Shown: piece by piece, positions 15,201 to 30,200 of the stretch
Position numbering within the stretch: the stretch's first letter is position 1
Layout of the letters: each line of letters begins with the position of its first letter
Assembly: GCF_932526225.1 (NCBI RefSeq)
Contig: NC_064037.1
Location: 9,094,203 to 9,158,202, forward strand
Length of the DNA stretch: 64,000 nt
DNA from: Nematostella vectensis
Lineage: Eukaryota; Cnidaria; Anthozoa; Actiniaria; Edwardsiidae
Reading direction: 5' to 3'
Translations under genes and position numbers: made by a program
The notes under the pieces: generated by a model
Database searches by the model: none
The model's input: only the letters and a program-made list of their open reading frames with translations
What the model was told of the DNA's origin: nothing

Positions 15201-18200
15201 CACTTACCGTCTAGCAATGCTTCAATCTGAATGGCACCCTATCTTTTCCTGGAGGTTCATAAACCGTTAAATCTATGCGATCTCTAATATTTCAATCTAT
15301 TATATACCTTGCCTTCTAATTACCACCATTTCTGAGTATCCGTGGTGACGTAGATCAAAGGTCTAATATAAAATCCCTACACAAAATATTATCCAGTTTG
15401 TACAGTAAGCTCAATTACGTTTCCCATGTAATTGTTTCCCATCTTCACGTAATTAACGCGGAGAAAACGTTAACTTCTGTACCATTGTTCTGCGTCATCA
15501 ATCCAACTGATCTTGTTCTACGTCATCGAGCCAACTCCCCAAGCCATACGTCATCTATCCAGAATCTTTTTAACTAGCGTTGCTTACCAGTCGACTTCTT
15601 GCTTATCTATTTTCACAGTGTGTCGCGCTAGCCTAGACCTCGTTTTCCTCATCGACGGCTCTGGTAGTATCGAGTACTACGGAAAAGGAAACTTCAGACG
15701 CTGCCTGAACTTCGTAAAAAACATGGTTCGCTCATTCAAAATCAGCCCAGGAAGAACTCGAGTGGGCGTTGTGCTGTTCTCCAGCCGCGCTTACAAAATA
15801 TTTGGCCTCTCGCGGTACAGGTACGATCACATGGCATCTCTGATACAAGGGGGCCCATTTGTTGGTCCGATTACGAGGATTTTTTTTATCTTTGGTTGAG
15901 GGGTAAAACTGGAAATTAATGTACGTCAGAATAGCTGTCCGCTTATAGGAGTGTCAGTTAGCTAAGACTTGTGCCGAGTTAGTTTCGAGTCGTATAAGGG
16001 TTATCACTTTGTATTACATTATTGCACGTGACACCTTACCTATGCTGTACAACTTAGGCCTAGGGCAAACTACGTTCATTCATGTGCATGCAATGAAAAT
16101 GAAACAATCGACATGACTTGTGGCCAAAGGCCTTTATCACCCAAATTTCGAAGTAAACTTGTAAGTCGATGTGCTTCATCGCTTTGAACTATCTATCTAT
16201 TCAATCTCACGAAAAGAAGACACAATTGATATTGTAAGCTTTTAAATTCAGCAAGAAATGTTTATTGACCTTTCCATTCATTTTTTGATAAGTTACTGGC
16301 CCTTTTTCTATTCGGTTATATAGGAATTCCCGAGACGTGTTGAAAGCTATTGATAGAATACGCTACCCACGTGGTGGCACAGACATCGCGGGCGCCATCA
16401 ACTATGCTTCCAAGACCATGTTTGCGGGCTCTCGCCGCGAGAAAGTCTTGATCGTGATGACCGATGGAAAATCACGAAGGAATCCAAGGTCAGCGGCGTT
16501 GCGTCTTAAGCGCCAAGGCGTGCGCTTGTTTGCAGTTGGTATTGGCAAAAAATACAACATGCGTCAATTGATCGATATCGCGTCTAGTCGTGCTCATGTC
16601 TTCACAACCGCCTTTAGCAGCATGATTTCTATTGTGCGGCCCATCAAGCAAATCGCATGTGGAGGTAAGATCACTTCACTCTCCTGGCTTTTCTATGTCT
16701 TTCCTCCCTTTTTAAGTACATCTGTCTTGATCTTGGCGAATACTTGCACCTTATTGTTAATCTTCCTACTTGTGGTCGCATATAGGTCGTACACCACAAC
16801 CAGGAGTTCGTCCAAAGCCGCGACCAAGACCTCGACCTCGGCCACGACCAGGCAAGTGACATTCTTTCTTTGACATTCTAGGCTACCGCTAGCTTTCAAA
16901 AACGAATTTCTACACTCGAAAAAAGTATCCCCCAAACTCTCCCAGTATCTTATGGGGCACGGCAATTAATGGTCCTTTTGAAGAACCACCCCCATGAAGC
17001 TAACGTAACCTTAGTACCCATTATTTAATAATAATGATCTTATTTCTCTTTCAGGAGCACGCCGTCCAGTCGCTGTCTATCCACTGAACTCCAAAACACG
17101 CGGAAGGGACATCAGCCTTGCCTGGAACAAACCTGGCCAAATCCAACGGGGCGTGACTTACGCACGCGGCCCGGATAGGTCTAGAGGAGGTTCTGTCCGT
17201 TTCCTTGGACGCCGCAACAGCTTTATCACATTCCCTAATCGCGGTCGCCTCGACACGCGTCGTAGCATCACCATAGCTGCATGGATCAATGTCCGAGCAG
17301 GGTCTGGACACATCCTGTCATTTGGCCGGGGCGTTGCTTTCACCGTGACACCTACCACTGTGCGGGTATTGTTTAAGAAACGTAACCTAATCCGCAGCAG
17401 ACCTATAACTGCACGTATATCCCGCAATCGATGGTACTTCGTTGCGGCATCGTATGATGCCAGGACTGGATATGCTGGAATCTTCGTGAATTCCAAATGG
17501 TACAAACCCAGGATATCGATTGGTCGGTTTCAAATCGCAACTCAGTTCGATGCTCGAATGGGCGCTAGGAGGCGTGGAAGGAGGTTCTTTAGAGGTCGAA
17601 TCTCGTGTCTTCAGGTGTTCAATCGAGCGTTGAGTGCTCTTGAGATCAAACGACGAAGCACCAGATGCTTCACACGAAGTAAGAGCATGATATTATTATT
17701 TTTCTACTGAGGTGTAGTCTTTAGATAATCATGCTGCAGTCATCTTAATATATTTACATTTTCTGTCAGCTCAAAAAAATATAATTATCGTATTAACAGG
17801 GCCTCAAGTTTTACCAAGGCCGCGACCCATGCCACGTCTGAGACCAATACCGCGACCGCGTCCAGGAATATTACCTCGACCTGGGGGCAAGGGTGAGTAT
17901 CGGGAATTAAGTAATTAGTTTATTTTACACGAGTTTTATAAACGTAGAGCTCATTTGATTGTTATTGATATTATATTTCTCAACAGTCGTCTGCACAGTC
18001 CCTATCGATGTGGAGTTCCTTGTCGATAGTACCGTACAACAAACAGGTCGAGGAAACTTCGGCCGCGTTCGTAACTTTATCATCGGTATGGCAAAATCCT
18101 TCCGAATCTCGCCTCGCAATGCCCGGTTCGCCGTCGTCCTCTATTCTACAAGGGCTCATCTTCAATTCGGCTTTGGGCGAAATCGTAACTTAAGGAACCT

Positions 18201-21200
18201 TGTGCGAGCCGTTCGACGAATGCGTCCGATACATGGAGGAACAGATACTCGAAGAGCTTTGAAATACGCTCGAAGACTCTTCCGCGCTAGAAATCGCAAG
18301 AAGGTAAAACTGAAAACCTTTAGTCTTGTTGAACTAAGGCCGATTCATACGTCGCGCTCCAGCCGTGGTGAATCTAATTGTTTTGATTCGGTACATGAAT
18401 AGTTCGACGTCTGAATCAATCAAGTTCGTTACGGCACTTAGCGCGGCTGCACGACTCGTCATGCACGGCAAAAGCACGACACAGATTCAAACGTCGAGCT
18501 TCTGACGTGCCGAATCAAATATCATATTTTTTTTTACATTTTGTGCAACAGAAACTCCGCATCATGTCAACTCACAACCTTATTTAGTGCGACACTCGGG
18601 CAGAAGGTCACTGATAGTAGGAATACCCCAAAAATAAATTGAGCTTGTCTACACCAAAACCCACCGTTAAATCTTCGCCAGGAAGTTTCTGGATGCCATT
18701 CCTATTTTTTTTTTCGAACATATTTACCATAATCATTAATTGCCTTCATTTAATTTAATATTTGCTCACACTCACTCTCATATCAAAACTAACCTCAATT
18801 TAGTATAGAATTCACAGTACTTTATGCGTGCATGTATCATCTTTATGCGTTCATTTATCGTCTTTTCAGGTTGTTATTCTGCTGACCGATGGACGATCCC
18901 AGTTCAAAGTCACTGCGCCTGCGCGCCGACTACGTGCCGCGGGCGTTGAGGTGTTTGCCGTGGGCGTCAGTGGTAGGAAGAGGATGTATAGCATGTCTCA
19001 ATTGATAGAAATTGCCACTGACCGCCTGCACGTAATGACTGCTGACTTCAGGAACCTTAACTCGCTCATCAGGCCTATTAAACACAGAGCTTGTTCACGT
19101 AAGTGATTAACCATTCTGTGTGATTATCTCGTTTCTTTTTTTTATAACAGATTTAGCTTATCTCTCTGGAAACAGCGGAAGTCTAGCTTCTTAAGCCAGC
19201 TCAAATTGAGAACCGGTTTTCGAATCCTGACGTTTTTTTAAAACTTAATTTCAGGTTTGATTATGCCAAGACCGAAAAGGCCCTCAGGTAAGGATAAGCT
19301 TTCGCAATGCTTTATCTTACAAAATTTCCTGATTACTACCCATCTATTTCGTCTGTGTTAGCGAAATACCCTAGGTAAATAAAATAATAAAAACTTCCCC
19401 TCTCTCTCAGGTACACTTCGTGCTGTGGGTCTGTACCCTCTTAACGCAATGGTCAAGGGTCGCGATGTCAGCTTCAGTAAGAACCCACCTGGAGTTCTAC
19501 ACAACGTCCGACCTGCTGGTGGACCAAAAGGCCACGACGGTACCGCCTACCAATTTACCGGACAAGCCAATAGTTACATACGTCTGCCAAACCGAGGCTC
19601 ACTGGATACAAGAAAGTCCATTACTATACTTGCTCACGTGTTCAATGAAGGCAAGAATGGTCCGCTGTTCGACTACAACCCTAGCAGCCGAAATAAGTGG
19701 GGTGTCCACTTCTGGATCGTGAACAAGCGCCTGTTCGTACGTTACACTGTACGGAAAACTAACGACTTTACGGCCGCTCTTATGGGCAGAATCAAGAGTA
19801 ATACATGGGAATATGTTGGTACTTCGTATGACTGGAATACCGGCTTTGCTTATCTCTTCCGGAATGGAACGATTATTGCCAAGAAACATATTGGTCAATT
19901 TGAGCTGGCGACGAACTACAATGTGCTTGTTGGAGCTAAAAACACGGACGCGAGATACTTCAAGGGCCGAGTCTCGTGCATCCAGGTGTACAATGTAGCT
20001 TTGACTACACAACAGGTTGATGCCAGGAGAGAAAGGTGTTCCATTCCAAGTGAGTGTTAATCATGTGAAGGTTATCAAATAAAAGAAAGACCGTGCGTGA
20101 CATGTTATTATACTGCCGTGGATTTTTAATCAAACGTTTATGTTCTGTAGTTTTCGTTGTCACTGTGGTTTTTGTTACTGCTGTTCTTGACGACTAGGTG
20201 CTATTTCTTTGATTATTGATATTTTGTCGTTTTTGTATACTGTTGTTTCTGTCATTATTTGTTGTGCTTTTTATCTCTGTCGTTTCCATTCATACTGCTG
20301 CTTCAGTGCCGCTGTCCTTGTTCTATTGTGTTAGCAGATATTTACAACTTATAAGATAACTTTTTCTTCTCTAAAAGGCATCCGTCGTCCCGGCCGGCCA
20401 AGACCCCGTGGCTACCGTCGAGTTGGCTGCTTCCGTGACCGACGTATCCGAGCTGTCGGCAAGATGGTGGCGCGATTCAGGCGCCACGAAGCCGTCAACA
20501 AATGTTTCAAGTTTGCGCGTCGCCATAACTACAGAGCTTTTGCCGTTCAACACGGAGGCCAATGCTTCACCGGACCGCGAGCTCATGTTACCTTCAAGAA
20601 ATATGGAAGATCAAGAAGATGCCGCGGCGGTGTCGGAGGGTCATGGGCAAACGATGTGTATATCATTAGCATCTCTGGTAACTATACTGATCTTATGATA
20701 TTTACTTGTTACTTGATGGTCTTTAAGAATTGATAGATGGAAGTCAAAGATGTCGTAAGACTTTGAAAGTAATTTTATGTGGGCGATGAAATAAAAATGA
20801 AAATTAAGACAATAAAGTCCACCTAATAAAATATGTCTCTTTTGATCCGATTGTGTATTGGGAAGACTAACAATATATTCCTGTAATAATATATTGTGTT
20901 TTATTTCCAGTCTTGCCAAGACCTCGACCAAACATTCGTCCAAGACCAGCTTTACCAGGTGCGTCTTGTTTGCTTGTTTTAAAAGTATTTGTTTTGTTTT
21001 TACTGTGTCACAAATATATTTAAAAAAGTAATTATCTAAATTGTTTTCAAAACATGTCAATCATCAAATTCATTTTATATTTGTATCCTTTCTTACAATG
21101 ACGTGATGTGTATACCCAATGTTTTATCGTTTACTTCAGTTTCCCGCGCACAACTTGATCTCGGTTTCGTCATCGACGCGTCTAGCGGCGTCCGCGGAAA

Positions 21201-24200
21201 TGCCAACTTCCAGCGCATCGTCAACTTTGTCAGGAACATTGTTAGCTCCTTCGTGATCTCCTCGCGTGACACGCGTGTTGGTATCGTGACGTACTCCAAC
21301 TCGCCCTTGGTGTTACTCAAGTTTACCCAGTACATGAGTTTGCCCACAGTGACTCGGGCCCTAGGTCGAGTCAGGTAAGCTATTTTATATGAATTATTTA
21401 CTAAAGGATTATTAACCGAGCCGAGTGCTATACGTGCAGATAAAGAGGACTGATATTTCTCCGTACAGACCGAGCAAGCGAGGTTAATAAATCGTTTATT
21501 ATATGGCTATTAACTAATTTGCGGCGAGAATAACAAGTCAACTTTCGGTTTCGCGCGAATATCGATCAACTTGCGATCGATTTCATAAATGCGGGAAAAC
21601 AAGAAACACTCGCGCGCGGCCAACGAGAAGTGTGAAAACTTGTTTGCTGAAGAAAAGTCGTACTGAGTATAATAAACAACAAAAAACGGGCAGGATACGA
21701 GTGACCAAATGCTGTACTATGTGGCTTTTTTAGACGTAATTGAATCAAAGATCCATCGGCCCAAAAGAAGAGAAATCAAACCCAAAAGTTTTGCTTGGCT
21801 TATTCGGCCTTCGTCATCGTTTCCGACGTTATGAGAAGCACTATGATGTTATTCAAATTCAACGTTTTTCACTTCAGGCAGCCATTTTTGCTTGATAAAT
21901 CATCAGTAGACCTGTCTGAAAGCTACAGGTTTTATCCTGAAGGTGCTATGATCCAATGCACTAACATGAATCGATGCCTCTACGTGAATCAAAGAACCAA
22001 TAATGAAAACGAAAGCTGATAATTCAGGGCCTTCAGGGCCTTTCACGGCATGTAAATCTCCAAATCAAGTACCCCTTGAGTGTATTGTTAGTAAGCATTG
22101 CAAGCACTGTCACTGGGGTCTGGTCACTGCCAGAGGGTTTATTGCGTCCCCAGTGGTTCGTTTTACGAACCTCCGGTTTAGTGTCCTTATCCGAGAAGAC
22201 TGGAAATACATAAGAATAACTTCAACTCACATATGACACAAATTCGAATCAAAGTAAGACCCGGATAACATCCCCAGTTTGAGCCAGGATTCGAATCTGG
22301 GCCACAGCGGTGAGAGGCCGACGCGCTAACACACTAGGCCACCCGTGCTTCCACACTAGGCCACCCGTGCTTCCACACTAGGCCACCCGTGCTTCCACAC
22401 TAGGCCACCCGTGCTTCCACACTAGGCCATCCGTGCTTCCACACTAGGCCACCCGTGCTTCCACACTAGGCCACCCGTGCTTCCACACTAGGCCACCCGT
22501 GCTTCCACACTAGGCCACCCGTGTTCCACACTAGGCCACCCGTGCTTCCACACTAGGCCAACCGTGCTTCCACACTAGGCCACCCGTGTTCCACACTAGG
22601 CCACCCGTGCTTCCACACTAGGCCACCCGTGCTTCCACACTAGGCCACCCGTGCTTCCACACTAGGCCACCCGTGTTCCACACTAGGCCACCCGTGTTCC
22701 ACACTAGGCCACCCGTGCTTCCACTCTAGACCACCCGTGTTCCACACTAGGCCACCCGTGCTTCCACACTAGGCCACCCGTGCTTCCACACTAGGCCACC
22801 CGTGCTTCCACACTAGGCCACCCGTGCTTCCACACTAGGCTGTTATAGGTTGTTATTTAAGAGCGTATTGATAGCGGGCTAAGTGGCATCCCCTTAACTC
22901 TTATTACCTCTTTCCAGGTACCTGGGCGGCGCTACATACACGGCCTCCGCTCTGGACACTGCAAGAAACGTTCTCTTTGCCCAATCGAGACGTCGCCGAG
23001 TCCTTGTGGTAATAACCGCTGGTCGGTCTAGCGAATCTGTCGCCGTGGCGTCCCGCAGGCTTAAGAAATCCGGCGTCACCGTCATTTCCATCGGGGTTGG
23101 GCGGGGCAACAGGTACAAGTTCATGCAGGTCGTCACCATGGCAACGAGTAAGAGACACGTGTTCACCGTGAGGTTCAGAAATCTTGGTTCTTTTGTTAGA
23201 ATCGTCAAGTTCAAAATTCTCGGTGAGTCGATACTGTCACGATGCTCGACTGACTGCTGCGGTGGTCAAAACTTAAGAGATTACTTCCTCTTAAAGCGGC
23301 ATTAACACCAGTTTACTTTCGGTCGATTACGTAACAATCTCCGATGATTTTTAACCGAAACGCGAAAAAGTATTTCAACATTGTAAAAGCCGTGTGTCTA
23401 TTGAATGTTTCTTTGAAGATGTGACAAATTATTGAGAGCGGTTGGCCTTTTTAATAGCGCAGATTCTAATAGATCCTTTTGTGTATTTTCGGTTGAGCAT
23501 TCCGTCTGCCCTCCAGAGGTGAACTGGTGACAATGACGCTTCTACGGTTTCTACGTTTTTGATATATATTACGCGCACATCCGTACCATCTTTTTGCTTC
23601 CCTTTTACGATGTCAAAATCTTAGAAGGAAAAAGCATCCATTCTTAGTATAAAAGGCCTAACTTCACTCGAAAAATAAGGTTTTAGTTAAGTTAATTTGC
23701 TTGTGTGGTTTCAGTACCTGCGCATCGTGTCCCCCCAATCAAACCAGGAGGCCGAGGTGAGTGAACACACAAACTCACAAGTGAACACACAAATAAACAC
23801 ACAAACTCACAAGTGAACACACAAATTCACAAGTGAACACACAAATTCACAAGTGAACACACAAACTCACAAGTGAACACACAAATAAACACACAAACTC
23901 ACAAGTGAACACACAAGTAAACTCACAAACTCACAAGTGAACACACAAGTAAACACTTAAACTCACAAGTGAACACACAAACTCACAAGTAAACACACAA
24001 ACGCACAAGTGAACACACAAGTAAACTACAAGTGAACACACAAGTAAACACACAAACGCACAAGTGAACACACAAGTAAACACTTAAACTCACAAGTGAA
24101 CACACAAACTCACAAGTGAACACACAAACTCACAAGTGAACACACAAATAAACACACAAACTCACAAGTGAACACACAAGTAAACTCACAAGTGAACACA

Positions 24201-27200
24201 CAAGTAAACACACAAACGCACAAGTGAACGCACAAGTAAACACACAAACTCACAAGTGAACACACAAACTCACAAGTGAACACACAAACTCACAAGTGAA
24301 CACACAAATAAACACACAAACTCACAAGTGAACACACAAACTCACAAGTGAACACACAAATAAACACACAAACTCACAAGTGAACACACAAGTAAACACA
24401 CAAACTCACAAGTGAACACACAAGTAAACACACAAACTCACAAGTGAACACACAAACTCACAAGTGAACACACAAACTCACAAGTGAACACACAAATAAA
24501 CACACAAACTCACAAGTGAACACACAAGTAAACGCACAAGTGAACACACAAGTAAACACACAAACTCACAAGTGAACACACAAATAAACACACAAACTCA
24601 CAAGTGAACACACAAGTAAACGCACAAGTGAACACACAAGTAAACACACAAACTCACAAGTGAACACACAAGTAAACACTTAAACTCACAAGTGAACACA
24701 CAAGTAAACACACAAACTCACAAGTGAACACACAAACTCACAAGTGAACACACAAATAAACACACAAACTCACAAGTGAACACACAAGTGAACGCACAAG
24801 TGAACACACAAGTAAACACACAAACGCACAAGTGAACACACAAGTAAACACACAAACGCACAAGTGAACACACAAGTAAACACACAAACTCACAAATAAA
24901 CACACAAACTCACAAGTGAACACACAAATAAACACACAAACTCACAAGTGAACACACAAACTCACAAGTGAACACACAAGTGAACACACAAACTCACAAG
25001 TGAACACACAAACTCACAAGTGAACACACAAATAAACACACAAACTCACAAGTGAACACACAAGTAAACGCACAAGTGAACACACAAGTAAACACACAAA
25101 CGCACAAGTGAACACACAAGTAAACACACAAACGCACAAGTGAACACACAAGTAAACACACAAACGCACAAGTGAACACACAAGTAAACACTTAAACTCA
25201 CAAGTGAACACACAAACTCACAAGTAAACACACAAACGCACAAGTGAACACACAAATAAACACACAAACTCACAAGTGAACACACAAGTAAACGCACAAG
25301 TGAACACACAAGTAAACACACAAACTCACAAGTGAACACACAAGTAAACACTTAAACTCACAAGTGAACACACAAACTCACAAGTAAACACACAAACGCA
25401 CAAGTGAACACACAAGTAAACTCACAAGTGAACACACAAGTAAACACACAAACGCACAAGTGAACACACAAGTAAACACTTAAACTCACAAGTGAACACA
25501 CAAACTCACAAGTGAACACACAAACTCACAAGTGAACACACAAATAAACACACAAACTCACAAGTGAACACACAAGTAAACTCACAAGTGAACACACAAG
25601 TAAACACACAAACGCACAAGTGAACACACAAGTAAACACACAAACTCACAAGTGAACACACAAGTGAACACACAAGTAAACACACAATCTCACAAGTAAA
25701 CACACAAACTCACAAGTGAACACACAAGTAAACACACAAACTCACAAGTGAACACACAAGTAAACACACAAACTCACAAGTGAACACACAAGTAAACTCA
25801 CAAGTGAACACACAAGTAAACACACAAACGCACAAGTGAACACACAAGTAAACTCACAAGTAAACACACAAACGCACAAGTGAACACACAAGTAAACTCA
25901 CAAGTGAACACACAAGTAAACACACAAACGCACAAGTGAACACACAAGTAAACTCACAAGTGAACACACAAGTAAACACACAAACGCACAAGTGAACACA
26001 CAAGTAAACACTTAAACTCACAAGTGAACACACAAACTCACAAGTGAACACACAAACTCACAAGTGAACACACAAATAAACACACAAACTCACAAGTGAA
26101 CACACAAGTAAACTCACAAGTGAACACACAAGTAAACACACAAACGCACAAGTGAACACACAAGTAAACACACAAACTCACAAGTGAACACACAAGTAAA
26201 CACACAAACTCACAAGTGAACACACAAGTAAACACTTAAACTCACAAGTGAACACACAAGTAAACACACGAACTCACAAGTGAACACACAAGTAAACGCA
26301 CAAGTGAACACACAAGTGAACACACAAGTAAACACACAAGTGAACACACAAGTGAACACACAAGTAAACACACAAACTCACAAGTGAACACACAAGTAAA
26401 CGCACAAGTGAACTCACAAGTGAACACACAAGTAAACGCACAAGTGAACACACAAGTGAACACACAAGTAAACACACAAGTGAACACACAAGTGAACACA
26501 CAAGTAAACACACAAACTCACAAGTGAACACACAAGTGAACACACAAGTAAACACACAAACTCACAAGTGAACACACAAACTCACAAGTGAACACACAAA
26601 CTCACAAGTGAACACACAAATAAACACACAAACTCACAAGTGAACACACAAGTAAACTCACAAGTGAACACACAAGTGAACACACAAGTAAACACACAAA
26701 CTCACAAGTGAACACACAAGTAAACACACAAACTCACAAGTGAACACACACATTTGAACGCTTCCGATTTCCGGAAACTTTATTATTTTTCAATTTATTC
26801 TATACAGCTCCTTAATGTGTTCGGATATAGTGCTGGTACATTAATTATAGTGTACATTGTAACCGCGAGAATAAGCCGTCAGGTCATGTTTTTATAATTG
26901 CTTTTTTTTTCAAGTGTACTTGCCTTCGTCAGCGGTACCAAAATGGTACGAGCTTAATTTAGATTTTTAGCATTAATTGATGAATAGATTACAAAAAAAA
27001 CTATTTTATTAGCTTTTCTACAAAGAACAAAACCTTTATAAACGCTTGTTCTTAGCTCTGATAATAAAATTTATATGCAGGGGCGTCCCCAGGATTGGTC
27101 AAGGGGGTTTCGCAGTCGTGGGTATCATATGGAAGAAAGCGCGCGCACCCTGCGCACCCCCCTGTGTACGCGCCTAATATGTTATTGCTATTAACAATGT

Positions 27201-30200
27201 TTCTTTCAGTGTGCAAAGCAAGACTTGACTTGGGATTCCTGGTGGACGGATCCGGAAGCATCAAAGCCGCGCGCTTCAAAGGCGTCAAGCGTTTTATCCA
27301 GAACGTCATTAGCAGGTTCCATATCTCACCCAAACACACACGCGTGGGTCTCGTCCTCTACTCCAACAACCCTTACAAGATCTTCGGCTTTAACAAGTAC
27401 ACCAACAAGAACGCAGCCATGAAGGCTACCGGACGCATCCCCTACCCCAGACGCGGTACCAAGACGGGTCGGGCGTTGGCCTATACCGGAAGGTACCTTT
27501 TCCGATCCAGTAAGCGCCGTAGGGTGTTGATACTGCTGACCGATGGTCGGTCATATGATCGCGTATCGGCTCCGGCGCGCAAACTGCGCCAAGCAGGAAT
27601 CCATATCTATGCTGTCGGTGTGGGAAGGAACTATAACATTAAGCAGCTGCGGTCCATTGCCTCGTCTCGTCGGGACGTGTTGACAGCGAGATTCAGAAAT
27701 CTTGATTCTCTGGTTAGGGTTATCAAGATGAAGGCTTGTGGCGATGTCGGTGAGTTGTGCTTGCTTTACAATCATACGATATAAGAACAAGGAAATGGAA
27801 TGTTCTTTTTCTTCAGAATTTTTTTAGGTTAGCATATCTAGAGCTAAGAGGCTATTTTAAAATTATTTTATTATCCACAGCTCGTCAACATTTTAACGCC
27901 CAACAAACGCTTAATTTCAAAACGGAAAAACGCTGTAACAAACGCTCTTATATGCGTTTGGGTCGGTTGAATAGTCGGCGTTATATAACAATGTTATCGG
28001 TTAACACACCCCCACACCAATTCCATAAAAAAGCGTTGAAACACAGTCGTGTGTGTCTTATATAGACACTTCTTTTGCAACAGGACCTGTACCCGTGCCA
28101 CGCCCAGCCCCAAGACCCCATCATGTCTCTTTCACGTACCACTGGGTCGGATGTTACAAGGACAAACGATCCCGCGCGCTCTCACGCTACCTCGGGAACT
28201 TCGGTCACTTGCCTAACCCGGTACAGAAATGCGCTATCCGTGCGCACAGATTGCGAGTGAAAGTATTCGCCGTGCAGAACGGAGGACAGTGCTTCGTGCC
28301 GAGACGCAGACGAGGAGACTCTCGTGGATACAACAAGTACGGACCGTCCGATAAATGTCGCCGTGGACGAGGAGGGCCATGGGCGAACGAGGTGTACAAG
28401 TTCGGGAGAGGTAAGCCCTTTCTGTGCGAAGATAATAGCGACCTTTAAGGCCTCTCGTGGGAATTGTTTTCAAAAATCGATTTAATTTAAACCCGTTTAG
28501 TAGCACCTTCAAAGCGTGCGATCGATCGGGTCAGTACGCAGCTCTTACAAGCTGCAATTTGATTGGGCAAATGAACAATATCCACACCTCGACACAAAGA
28601 ACGAGAAGAATAGAGACAAAAAAACTCCTTTGTAGAACAAAGATAATAGGAGACAAAGCAGCTGCGTACTTACTCGATCGATCTGAACTTTGGCGAACAT
28701 CACCAATGAATCACCATGCTTCTAGTTTAGAAATCCTGAAATAAAAATTTGATATTAATAATCGGCGAAGCGAGACGCACGTGCAAATGCACGTGGAGCT
28801 TTGGGGGTTTGGTACGAATCTAATATACTGTAGCTGTAAAGCATTGCATTTTGCGTATATGAGGTCAGTTCCACTTGATGTCTTATATGACAAGCGGACC
28901 ACCGAATCGATTCCTTGGAAATATGGAAGAGTATGTTGGAAATTGACACTCGATTTTTGGCTATTTTCAAGGAATCGATTCGGCGGTCCGCTTGTTATAG
29001 TCTCCCTCTCCATATTTCACATTTTGTGTTCCATTGTAGGCCGCCCAGTTCTCGTCACGTGGTCTTTCGTCTATCGCGGATGCTACAAGATAGGTCGAGG
29101 CTCTTCCGGACGAAAGCTTGTCGATTTCCGTCGTCTTCGAAACCTTCAATCTGCCATCACGCGCTGCGCCATGCTTGCACAGAAACGCGGTTACTCGGCT
29201 TTTGTACTCAGAAACAAAGGAGAATGCTGGTCGGGACCGCTGGTCCACAAGAACGCCGTCAAGTTCGGTCGGTCACGTGGTTGTACGGGACATTATGGTG
29301 GACGAAAGGCACAGAGTGTCTTTTATATTCGCAATAGTAAGTACAACATCAGTACAACGAGAAAGCTCTGATATACATTTTAAAGTTAAAAAAAAGTCAT
29401 CCATAGATATGCAGATATATGCATAAACGATAAAAGTCCGAATTGGATAGTTTTCATTGCTGCGTAACGGAAACTTTAAATGGATAATACAAGGTTTACA
29501 ATGGTGTTTTTCTCTAGTGAATGTGCTTTTATTCAGCTTTATCCAAACTGCGCCGTCTACACCCTTTTCACTAAGGCCTAAAATAAGCTGTCAAGGGATA
29601 CTGAAAAAACCCGCCCTATTTATTAGAAATGTTAATGAGTTTTGTTAATACGTTTGTTATTACGTTATATTCACGTCTATTTTATACTCATACATAGTAC
29701 GCCCCAAACCCCATTCCCGACCAAGACCGTTCCCGCGACCACGCCCTCGCCCTAGGCCCACGACTTACCACTATCGCTCGGCCGGTTGCTGGAAAGACAG
29801 GAAACGTAAGCGTGCGCTCCCCACCAAGCTAGGCACCTGGACCCGTAACCCAATCACGGCCTGCTTCCGCGCCGCTCTTAAGCGAGGGTACAAGGTGTTT
29901 GCTGTTCAAGCCGGAAAAACGTGTTGGTCAGGACGTAACGCGCATGCTACTTTCGGACGGTATGGCCCGTCCGGACGATGCCGCCGTTGGAAGGGCGGGT
30001 ACCTGGCTAATAATGTGTACAGGATTTCAACAGGTATACGGATTAAAGATCATGCATTTTCGTGGGAAGGTTAAAGGTGTGACCGCTTTAATCGAGTTTG
30101 GAATCCGGGAGAGAGTTTTTTTGTTAAATTACCAGAACACCATCCATCGTTTTTCTTTACGGGAAAGGGGGGTAGAGTTATGGGTATATAAAAGCTAGGG

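Noticed and set aside
22281-22350. Functional tRNA-Glu gene
   Set aside because: A and B boxes and an anticodon-like loop are present, but acceptor-stem halves do not pair and the 5' end is embedded in the minisatellite.
24718-26555. Minus-strand Cys/Val/Phe/Leu-rich ORFs
   Set aside because: They are translations of the AC-rich 20-bp minisatellite; the arrays drift in length and have no coding signature.
23757-26750. CRISPR-like array
   Set aside because: The units are contiguous with no unique spacers, and the DNA is clearly eukaryotic intron.
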